From the NCBI GenBank assembly GCA_017476665.1, contig JAFUZJ010000015.1:1-64000 (forward strand): DNA of 64,000 bases, read 5' to 3'. Of the stretch, positions 9,028 to 16,432 are shown piece by piece; position 1 is the first letter of the stretch; every line of letters begins with the position of its first letter. The notes beneath the pieces were generated by a model. That model worked only from the letters and a program-made list of their open reading frames with translations. It was not told the DNA's origin and made no database searches. Source of the DNA: Lachnospiraceae bacterium. Its GTDB lineage: Bacteria > Bacillota > Clostridia > Lachnospirales > Lachnospiraceae. Both the position numbers and the translations under genes were made by a program.

Positions 9028-9345
9028 TTATGAAGCTGCATTTGCATCCTGCCAGATCAGCATGTCGTGCTGGGACCAGATCCTGCTCGGCGGCGATACA
9101 GGAGATACCTCCATCACCATATTGCCCGCATAGATCTGTCCGCTCTCATTCTTTATGACATCTTTGATCCGGAAGACCATTGCGTAATACTCTTTGAAGT
9201 CAGATACCGACTCCGGAAGACCGTTGTCTGTCTCATATATGGTTTCGATCAGTCCGCCCAGTGCCAGCTTTGCACTATCCCATTCAATCTTGATATATGT
9301 ACCGTTCGGAAAGCTGCTTAACAGCCGCATCATCTCATCCATCAT
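9028..9345 (-). CDS. small acidic protein, candidate immunity protein for the adjacent toxin-like gene
   Basis: A 105-residue soluble acidic protein that I do not recognise by family. It starts with ATG at 9345 with AGGAGG about 8 bases upstream, only 2 bases after the stop codon of the toxin-50-like gene, so the two are translated as a pair. Its small size, acidity and position fit an immunity protein that binds the preceding toxin domain; this is inference from context. It is the last gene before a strong terminator. It could equally be an unrelated small glycan-locus protein. Confidence 0.7.
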   Translation of the reverse strand: MMDEMMRLLSSFPNGTYIKIEWDSAKLALGGLIETIYETDNGLPESVSDFKEYYAMVFRIKDVIKNESGQIYAGNMVMEVSPVSPPSRIWSQHDMLIWQDANAAS

Positions 9346-9347
9346 TG

Positions 9348-9908
9348 TTATATCCTCCTGGCGGTGGCCGGTCTTGCCGGAACGATATATGCTCCGTCCG
9401 CGGTATAGTGGATTATGCCGATGGTCGTCTCCCGCTTACTGCTGGACTCCGGATCCACATATTGTCCGATCGGTGTACCAAAGTCTACCTTTTCCTTATT
9501 TGTCGCCACAAAGTCGCCGGTGCCGGCTTTCTCGTCCAAAAGCTTCTGTAATCCCGTTGCATCCCTGAAAATGATACTGCGCAGATTTCCCACATCCCGG
9601 GCTTTCTCATAGCTGCCGCGTCCGGGTATAAACCGTTCCTGCAGATCCTTGTTTAATTTTACCAGGAAACCGTTTACAACCCTATAGTTTCCGTCTATTT
9701 CCGCAAAAGAAATCCCGTCCTTGGAGCGGTAAAAATACTCGTCCTCCGCCCTCCGCTGCTCTTTCATCAGCTTGAGCAGTGCCTTGACTGATTTCACAAG
9801 CAATACGGATACGAAAAGGCAGCACAGCGTGGCTATGACCAACGGGGTCCATTCCCCAAGGGTTCCCGCAAAATTGAGGAGATTCTCTTCCATATGATTG
9901 ATATACAT
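9348..9908 (-). CDS. membrane-anchored protein with polymorphic toxin type 50-like C-terminal domain
   Basis: Encodes 186 residues from the ATG at 9908, chosen for the GGAGGTG about 6 bases upstream. One membrane segment lies near residues 22-42 (WTPLVIATLCCLFVSVLLV). The last 110 residues match my memory of the polymorphic toxin type 50 (Ntox50) domain: an ERFIPG start, a block with LLDEKAGTG, NKEKVDFG then IGQYVD, and the ending GIIHYTADGAYIVPARP. That domain is predicted to be an RNase and occurs in polymorphic toxins and some phage proteins. Here it stands alone behind a membrane anchor, with no recognisable secretion or delivery domain. It lies 45 bases after a glycosyltransferase gene and is followed at once by a small gene. 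Confidence 0.75.
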   Translation of the reverse strand: MYINHMEENLLNFAGTLGEWTPLVIATLCCLFVSVLLVKSVKALLKLMKEQRRAEDEYFYRSKDGISFAEIDGNYRVVNGFLVKLNKDLQERFIPGRGSYEKARDVGNLRSIIFRDATGLQKLLDEKAGTGDFVATNKEKVDFGTPIGQYVDPESSSKRETTIGIIHYTADGAYIVPARPATARRI

Positions 9909-9953
9909 ACAATTCACCTCCACTATATAGTATGGGCTCAAATAGTCAAAAAA

Positions 9954-10973
9954 TCAATAGTAAATTTTCGAAAGCATGCAATAAACCGTATTTTTATAAA
10001 GCATCCATTGAATTTTCAGATAGTTCCCGAAATATTTTTTTTCAAATCGGACTTTGTGCATCTGTCCTTCTTTTCGCATGGATTTTCGCAGCCCGTCCAA
10101 AAGTCCCGCAAGATAAAGCCTGCCCATCTTCTTCCGGCAGAAGAAGATCCACTTGATCAGAAATCCGGCCATGAGGAACGGCAGATTCCATAAAATCTGC
10201 AGAAGTGGCATATTTTTATAGATCATATAGACATTGTTGGCAGCAGCAATCCGCGTCTTGAACGCGTTGTAGCGGGAGCCGGAGGAAGCGCTTCCGTAAT
10301 GAACCACCTGGGCTCGGGGCTCATAGCTATTGGAATATCCGTGGATCAATGCCCGATATCCGATATCGATATCTTCCATGTACGCGAAATGCTGCTCGTC
10401 AAAGAGGCCGATCTCCTCCAGCATGCTGCGCCGGTAGATGGCTGCACCGCCGCATGCGGCAAAAATCCGGGAAGGGCTGTTATACGCCGACGCAGCCCTG
10501 CCTTTCCCGACCGCGTATGCCCAGCCAAACACTGTATAGAGATCCCCCGCATCGTCGATCAGATCCGGTCTGTCCCACATGAGCATTTTGGCGCTGACCG
10601 AAAAGATCCCAGTATCCTTCTCGATCGCCTGGTACAGCCGCTTGACAAATCCCGGTCTCACCTTCGTGTCGTTGTTCAGCAGGATCACATAGGGGGTCTG
10701 AGAGTTTTGGATCCCCACGTTCACGGCATGACAGAACCCTGTATTTTCTTTCAGGCACAGAAAACGGGTCTGTGTGATACCGGCAGAACCTCCCGCCTTC
10801 TGTTCTTCTGCCAAGGTTTTCGCCCGCTCAATACTCCCGTCCCCGGAAGCATTATCCACAATCAATACTTCAAAGGACGGCGTTCCGATCTCCTGCCTGT
10901 ACAAAGCTTTCAGACAGCCTTCCAGATATCGGATACCGTTATAATTTGGAATAACAACTGTTATTTTATTCAT
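9954..10973 (-). CDS. GT2-family glycosyltransferase (WbbL-like)
   Basis: Predicted cytosolic glycosyltransferase of about 339 residues. It has TVVIPNYNG at the N-terminus, VDNASGDGS, a metal-binding region NNDTKVRP, and the GGAAIYRR ... FAYMEDIDIGYR block typical of rhamnosyltransferase-like GT2 enzymes. A C-terminal hydrophobic stretch around the last 100 residues suggests membrane association. The ATG at 10973 is preferred, with GGAGGCGGG just before it; longer in-frame starts lie inside the upstream gene. It overlaps that gene's end by 8 bases, indicating translational coupling. The donor sugar cannot be determined. Confidence 0.88.
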   Translation of the reverse strand: MNKITVVIPNYNGIRYLEGCLKALYRQEIGTPSFEVLIVDNASGDGSIERAKTLAEEQKAGGSAGITQTRFLCLKENTGFCHAVNVGIQNSQTPYVILLNNDTKVRPGFVKRLYQAIEKDTGIFSVSAKMLMWDRPDLIDDAGDLYTVFGWAYAVGKGRAASAYNSPSRIFAACGGAAIYRRSMLEEIGLFDEQHFAYMEDIDIGYRALIHGYSNSYEPRAQVVHYGSASSGSRYNAFKTRIAAANNVYMIYKNMPLLQILWNLPFLMAGFLIKWIFFCRKKMGRLYLAGLLDGLRKSMRKEGQMHKVRFEKKYFGNYLKIQWMLYKNTVYCMLSKIYY

Positions 10974-12360
10974 CTTCCCGCCTCCAGAGAATGCGATATC
11001 CCTGCTTCCGAATCGCTCTGCAAAGCTCCATGCTGATATTTTTGTGATCGGTATTCTTCGGAAGCGTAGATGCATCAAAAAGGTCCGTGCCCGGCTGACA
11101 GCGATAGGGCACTCCCGTCACCTGCTCAAACAGTTCCCGCAATTCCTTCCGAAGTCTTATATTCCGGATATCAACCGCCCGGGCATCCTGCGTCAGGACC
11201 GCCCGATGCAGATAGCCGCTGTAATGTATCGGCAGATTTTCATAATATACCTTTCCCGAAGACTTCATCCTGCCGCCGATGATGCGTCCCCTGCGAACGA
11301 CCGGTCCGCCCACTGCGCCCAGATCTTTTCGAATGGTAAAGATTTCCTGCGGATACTTCACCTCATAAAATCCCACATGTTTAAGGGAACGCACCTCCCC
11401 CTGAAGCCCGTTCTCCTCCAGATAGGCCTCCAGTGCCCGTCTTCCGGCTTCATAGGCATATGTCTTACTCTGCGGATTCTCCGCAGTGGACGTCCCATGG
11501 CAGCGCCAATGGTAAAGAACCTTGGATATATGCGCCACAAATTTCTCTTTGGCAGGCTCTCTGTCCAGCCCCAGTGCAGCTACAACGCGCAGCAAGAGAT
11601 CGTAGTCCTGCGCTCCGTCATATGCGGGACGGAAGCCAAGCTGCTGCAGTAATTCCCGTTTTATGACCAGAAAGTGACAGATATAATTGTTGCTCAGCAA
11701 AAGATCATAATTGAACTTTTCTTTGAGATTGGGTTCATAAAATCGGATTCCTCTGCCGTCACATTTATCTTCGTCCGAATACAGAAACGCCAGTCGGATT
11801 CCCCGCTCCTCCTGCAGTCTTCGGATCTCGTCCGCCATTTCAAACAGGGCGTCCGGCGTCAGCAGATCGTCATGATCCAGCAGCCCCACATAGTCTCCTG
11901 TTGCATGCGCCAGCGCCTGATTGGTATTTTCTGAAATCCCTTTGTTTTCCGGCAGCTTATAGTAACGTATCTTCCCGTCAATCCCACTGTCCGTTTCCCG
12001 CAGTTTTTCTACGAGATCCGCTGTCACATGGGCTACGCTGTCGTCCTCTGTAGCATCCGCCAGGATCAATTCCCAGAAGGGATAGGTCTGCGCCTGTACG
12101 GACTCCACCAGCTCCTGCAGATAGACCGGATCCGTACGGTAGGCAGGCACCAGAAGACTGAACGTGACAACCTCTCCTGTCTCTTTCCACTCCGCCGCCT
12201 GTTTTCTCTGCTGTTCCAACACTTCCTCAGCCGGCGGATCATAGGTATAAAAATCCGTCGTCACAAGCCGCTCCTGGGCGGCATACCAGGTATCCCGCAA
12301 CCCGTTTCTCTTCAGGTAATATATGGTTTTTTTCAGATTCGCGGGAGATAATTTACCCAT
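10966..12360 (-). CDS. GT2-family glycosyltransferase
   Basis: A 464-residue enzyme with an N-terminal region of about 65 residues before the GT-A domain (FSLLVPAYRTDPVYL). The domain has YVGLLDHDDLLTPDAL (DxD-type motif), FLYSDEDKCDG and a DGAQDYDLLLR block. The same architecture recurs in the first GT domain of the protein at 14372-16393, so the two are probably paralogues acting on the same polymer. A C-terminal part of about 130 residues follows the catalytic domain. GGAG precedes the ATG. It is part of the long glycan operon, between the hexomutase and another GT2. Confidence 0.88.
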   Translation of the reverse strand: MGKLSPANLKKTIYYLKRNGLRDTWYAAQERLVTTDFYTYDPPAEEVLEQQRKQAAEWKETGEVVTFSLLVPAYRTDPVYLQELVESVQAQTYPFWELILADATEDDSVAHVTADLVEKLRETDSGIDGKIRYYKLPENKGISENTNQALAHATGDYVGLLDHDDLLTPDALFEMADEIRRLQEERGIRLAFLYSDEDKCDGRGIRFYEPNLKEKFNYDLLLSNNYICHFLVIKRELLQQLGFRPAYDGAQDYDLLLRVVAALGLDREPAKEKFVAHISKVLYHWRCHGTSTAENPQSKTYAYEAGRRALEAYLEENGLQGEVRSLKHVGFYEVKYPQEIFTIRKDLGAVGGPVVRRGRIIGGRMKSSGKVYYENLPIHYSGYLHRAVLTQDARAVDIRNIRLRKELRELFEQVTGVPYRCQPGTDLFDASTLPKNTDHKNISMELCRAIRKQGYRILWRREDE

Positions 12361-12391
12361 AATACACTCCTTTAGCTATTTCGGAATCCTC

Positions 12392-14116
12392 CTACAACAG
12401 CGCCTTGATATCCGCCGTCAGCTTCTCGTTCTTCGCGGCGGCATCTGCGATGCTGTCGCCTTTCACACCCATATAAAATTTAATCTTTGGCTCCGTTCCG
12501 GAGGGTCTGGCACAGCACCAACAGTTGTCCGGCAGTTCAAAATAAAGCACATTGGATCTGGGCAGGCCGGTAGTCGTCTTTTCACCGGTCTCCATATCCA
12601 GGATCACATCCTCTTTATAATCGCGGAATTTCAAAACCTTCAGATCTCCAAATGCCTTTGGCGGATCCTTGCGCAGACGCTCCATGATCTCTGTGATCTG
12701 TTTTGCTCCGTCCACTCCCTTTAAGGTAATGGTGTACTGTGTTTCCTTATAGTAGCCGTACTTTTCATACATTTCCAGCATCATATCCCACAAAGTCTGA
12801 CCGTGCTTCTTGCAATAGGCCGCCGCTTCGCACAGGCACATAACTGCGACAATCGCATCCTTGTCTCTGGAATGGGTGCCCGCCAGACATCCGTAGGATT
12901 CCTCCAGCCCAAACACATAATGATTGCTTCCGGTCTGTTCAAAAAACTTGATCTGCTCTCCGATATACTTAAATCCGGTCAACACCTCGATCCTTTTCAC
13001 CTGATAGGCTTCCGCAATGGGGATTGTCATATTCGTGGTCACGATCGTGGTCACCAGAGCGGGATTTTCCGGCATGATCCCCAGTGCCGTGCGCTCTCTC
13101 AACTCATATTCCGCGATCAGCATCCCGGACATATTCCCGGAAAACGCCACATATTCTCCTGTTTTGGCGTCTTTTGCATATACCCCCAGCCGATCCGCAT
13201 CCGGATCCGTCGCTAACACCAGATCCGCATCCTTCTCCTTGGCCAGACGCAGCGCATAGGTAAAGGCTTTGGGATCCTCCGGATTCGGATATTCCAGTGT
13301 GGTGAAATCGGGATCCGGATTCTCCTGCTCCGGCACCACATATACATGCCGAAAGCCCAGCTCCGAGAGAATTCTCTGTACCGGCTTGTTTCCGGTTCCG
13401 CAGAGCGGTGTGTATACGATCCTGATGTCATCCGCCATCTCCTGAATGATCTCCGGATGCAGGATCTGCTTCTTCAGGGCCTCCATGAAGGCATCGTCAA
13501 TCTCCCTGCCAATCACCTCATACAATCCGGCCTTTACCGCTTCCTCCCGTTCCATTGTCTTCAGCGCATGATAATCCGTGCAGGCATTGACTTCCGCAAT
13601 GATCTCCTTGTCCCTGGGAGCCGTGATCTGCGCGCCATCCTCCCAGTAAACCTTATAACCGTTATATTCCGACGGATTGTGGCTCGCCGTCACCATCACA
13701 CCTGCCGTACAGCCCAACGTCCGCAATGCAAAGGACAATTCCGGTGTCGGTCTCAGGCTCTCAAAAAGGTACGCTTTGATCCCGTTGGCCGCCAGACACA
13801 GTGCGGTTACCTCCGCAAATTCCGTGGACATATGGCGGTTATCGAAAGAGATTGCAACACCCTTCGCCTGGGTTCCCTGCTTCAGGATATAATTTGCCAG
13901 CCCCTGGGTTGCCTTGCGCACGGTGTACCTATTCATGCGGTTGGTCCCTGCGCCCACCACGCCCCGCATGCCGCCGGTGCCAAACTCCAGGTCCTTGTAA
14001 AACCGGTCCTCTATCTCCTCCGGCCGATCCTTGATCTCGGCTAACTCCCTGCGCGTAGCCTCGTCAAAATAACCGTCCTCCAGCCAGAGTTTATATGCAT
14101 CCGTATATGCCATCAT
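12392..14116 (-). CDS. pgcA: phospho-sugar mutase (phosphoglucomutase/phosphomannomutase)
   Basis: Interconverts hexose 6- and 1-phosphates, supplying glucose-1-phosphate to RfbA and other nucleotidyltransferases. About 574 residues from the ATG at 14116 (a second ATG follows at 14113), with AAGGGG upstream. The phosphoserine loop is TASHNPSEYNGYK, the metal loop DPDADRLG, the sugar-binding loop GLEESYG, and the C-terminal phosphate-binding loop RPSGTEPKIKFY. It is separated from the upstream glycosyltransferase by a palindromic repeat element, which may change its expression relative to the rest of the operon. The symbol follows the Gram-positive alpha-phosphoglucomutase; substrate choice is not proven. 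Confidence 0.93.
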   Translation of the reverse strand: MMAYTDAYKLWLEDGYFDEATRRELAEIKDRPEEIEDRFYKDLEFGTGGMRGVVGAGTNRMNRYTVRKATQGLANYILKQGTQAKGVAISFDNRHMSTEFAEVTALCLAANGIKAYLFESLRPTPELSFALRTLGCTAGVMVTASHNPSEYNGYKVYWEDGAQITAPRDKEIIAEVNACTDYHALKTMEREEAVKAGLYEVIGREIDDAFMEALKKQILHPEIIQEMADDIRIVYTPLCGTGNKPVQRILSELGFRHVYVVPEQENPDPDFTTLEYPNPEDPKAFTYALRLAKEKDADLVLATDPDADRLGVYAKDAKTGEYVAFSGNMSGMLIAEYELRERTALGIMPENPALVTTIVTTNMTIPIAEAYQVKRIEVLTGFKYIGEQIKFFEQTGSNHYVFGLEESYGCLAGTHSRDKDAIVAVMCLCEAAAYCKKHGQTLWDMMLEMYEKYGYYKETQYTITLKGVDGAKQITEIMERLRKDPPKAFGDLKVLKFRDYKEDVILDMETGEKTTTGLPRSNVLYFELPDNCWCCARPSGTEPKIKFYMGVKGDSIADAAAKNEKLTADIKALL

Positions 14117-14145
14117 CCGTTTTCCCCTTTCTATTTCTGATTCTC

Positions 14146-14392
14146 CTAGACAATCGCGAAACTCTTTTTTGCGGAATCGAATTGTGTATATTGTATATTT
14201 CATTAGTAGGGCATTTGAGGACGTTGGTACTTAGATGCGGTACTTTCGCATAAACATCCGCAGGATGTTTTAGTACCCATTACGTCCGAAATCAAAAGCA
14301 ATCTGCGATTGCTTTGCGCAAGCGTCCCTACGTTGAAATATACAATGTACACAATGACACTCGATCCAGAATCAGGTTTCGCGATTTTCTAG
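14146..14392. repeat. long palindromic MITE-like element (copy B)
   Basis: The ends are matching inverted arms of about 75 bases, starting CTAGACAATCGCGAAAC on one side and CTAGAAAATCGCGAAAC on the other. They share the inner motif ATTGTGTAyATTGTATATTT. Between them are further nested hairpins, one bounded by GGACGTTGGTACTTAG. It resembles the element at 55629-55837 base for base over long stretches. It encodes no protein and fills the gap between the glycosyltransferase and the hexomutase. The last codons and the stop of that glycosyltransferase lie inside its outer arm. Confidence 0.85.
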
Positions 14393-16393
14393 CTGATTCT
14401 CCAGCTTCAGCGAAAAATCACTGCGGTCCAGTGAAAAATTGGGATTGTAAAAAGGATCTCCCTTTTCCAGAAACGTCTTCCACTTCTCCCGGAACGAAGC
14501 GGACTCCCGATTATACCGCTCCGCCTTCTCCCCGTTGTCGTCCAGTCCTCTGGAGACAGACTCATAATGAAACAGCTCCGCAAACGGCGTGAACACATTC
14601 CACAGCCCCTTTTCCAGAAGCCGCAGGCAGAAATCCACGTCATTGAGCGACACGGCAAAGCTCTCATCCAATCCGCCCAATTCATCGTACAGGCTCTTTT
14701 TCACCATCAGGCATGCGCCCGTTACCGCCGAGACATCCTGTGCATAACAGAGCCTCCCCATGTATCCCAGATTGGTCTGTGCAACCTTGTAATGGCTGTG
14801 TCCTGCCGTGCGATGCGCCCCCAGCCCGATCACCACGCCCGCATGCTGGATCGTATGATCCGCGTAATAGAGTTTTGCGCCCACCGCGCCCACATCCTCG
14901 CGCTGCGCATACATTAAAAGCTCTTCCATCCAGTTGATGGTGATGACTTCCGTATCATTGTTCAACAGCACCAGATACTCTCCCGATGCCTGTTTTGCAC
15001 CCAGATTATTGATGGCGGAGTAGTTAAAATCTCCTTCATAGCGCACGATCCTGATCTTGCCTACCTTCGCTTCTTTGCTCTCCAGAAGCTTCGCGTAATA
15101 GTCCTCGATTTCCCGGGTCACGCTGTTATTTTCCAAGATAATGATCTCATAGTTGTCATAGGTGGATTTCTGCAGGATCGACCCCACACAACGCTGTAAG
15201 TCCTCCACGTGATCCTTATTGGGGATCAGGATCGAAATCTTGGGATTCCCGATCACCTCATACTGGATGCGGAAAATGGTCTCGAACGCTTTTGTGCTGG
15301 TAATCTCAAAATTCCGGAAACCGCAGTTGGTCAGATGATCCGCCACCGCACCCCTGGCCGCCTCGATGGCGTAGCTCTTGGAGTTGATATCCGCCGCCGT
15401 GCTGCCCTTGTGAGAGCGCCAATAATACATGAGTTTCGGCACATGGACCACGTGTTTCGCTTTTGCCGTCAGGCGGAGGATCATATCATGATCCTGGCTT
15501 CCGTCAAACTGAGAGCGGAACAGCTCCATCCCCTCCAACAGCCTTCTGTCAAAAACGCTGAAGTGGCAAATGTAGTTATTGGCCCTGAGATTATCAATGG
15601 CAAAATCCGGCTTGAAGTGCAAAGTGATCATGGCGTCGATCCCCTTGCTGCCCTGGAAGGTACACTCATCGCAATACAGATAATCCGCATCCTCGTCGCA
15701 GATCCGCTTCATGTACTCATAGAGTACCGACGGATGTAACAGATCATCGTGGTCGAACAATCCGATGTATTCCCCGGTGGCAAGCTTCAGGCACTCATTG
15801 GTATTGGCAGAGATACCGCCGTTTTTTTCCAGCTTGCTGTACCGCACGCGGGAATCCTTTGCCGCATATTCCATGCAGATCTCACCTACATTTTTATGCT
15901 CCGCATCCGACCCGTCCGCCAGGCAGAGCTCCCAGTTGCCGTAGGTCTGTGCCTGTACCGACTCAATCATTTCCCGCAGGAATTTCTCCGGCGTATTGTA
16001 GAGCGGTGTCAGGATACTGATCTTAATATTCCTGGAAAACTTCGTCTCCTGCTGCCGCTTGCGCTCCGCTTCATCCGGAAAACTTCTGGTTCCGTGCTGA
16101 AGGCATGCCAGCTTCTCGATCCGTTTGCTGTCCAGTTTGCGGGCGAACCCTTTCACGGAGCCGTAATTGCCCACCCGCTCCTTGGTACGCTTCGTCCAAT
16201 GGTACACGCTGCGAAGCGGCGCCGAGATCTTCCATGCGGCACTCCCCTTGATATTGTCCAGTTTCCTCTGCAGATCCTCGGCCTCCCTGGTAGCATTGGC
16301 CAGACGCGCGGAAAGTTTTCTGGACTTCTCCTTTTCTTCCTCATACAGTTTTTGATAAAATGCGATCTGCTCTTCTTCCGTCATGGTTTCCAA
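14372..16393 (-). CDS. two-domain GT2 glycosyltransferase with coiled-coil N-terminus
   Basis: A 673-residue protein with a charged coiled-coil-like N-terminus (1-50) and two GT2 domains. The first (about 123-330) has SILTPLYNTP, LFDHDDLLHPS and YCDECTF. The second (about 385-650) has SILIPNKDHVE, VLLNNDTEV, AVGAKLYY and CLRLLEKG. Two catalytic domains suggest it adds two residues in turn, as in polymerising rhamnan or O-antigen enzymes. The start is a TTG at 16393 with AGGA upstream, or an ATG at 16384. The last six codons and stop fall inside the repeat element, so the natural C-terminus may have been altered by its insertion. Confidence 0.9.
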   Translation of the reverse strand: METMTEEEQIAFYQKLYEEEKEKSRKLSARLANATREAEDLQRKLDNIKGSAAWKISAPLRSVYHWTKRTKERVGNYGSVKGFARKLDSKRIEKLACLQHGTRSFPDEAERKRQQETKFSRNIKISILTPLYNTPEKFLREMIESVQAQTYGNWELCLADGSDAEHKNVGEICMEYAAKDSRVRYSKLEKNGGISANTNECLKLATGEYIGLFDHDDLLHPSVLYEYMKRICDEDADYLYCDECTFQGSKGIDAMITLHFKPDFAIDNLRANNYICHFSVFDRRLLEGMELFRSQFDGSQDHDMILRLTAKAKHVVHVPKLMYYWRSHKGSTAADINSKSYAIEAARGAVADHLTNCGFRNFEITSTKAFETIFRIQYEVIGNPKISILIPNKDHVEDLQRCVGSILQKSTYDNYEIIILENNSVTREIEDYYAKLLESKEAKVGKIRIVRYEGDFNYSAINNLGAKQASGEYLVLLNNDTEVITINWMEELLMYAQREDVGAVGAKLYYADHTIQHAGVVIGLGAHRTAGHSHYKVAQTNLGYMGRLCYAQDVSAVTGACLMVKKSLYDELGGLDESFAVSLNDVDFCLRLLEKGLWNVFTPFAELFHYESVSRGLDDNGEKAERYNRESASFREKWKTFLEKGDPFYNPNFSLDRSDFSLKLENQLENRET

Positions 16394-16432
16394 CCTATAT
16401 CTTTCCTGGACTGTTTTATTGCACTGTTATTC

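Noticed and set aside
9922-9956. Separate promoter for the toxin-like gene (TTGACT with TATAGT)
   Set aside because: The spacing fits, but the start of transcription would fall on the ribosome binding site, so it would not give a normal leader; the gene is more likely read from the upstream operon.
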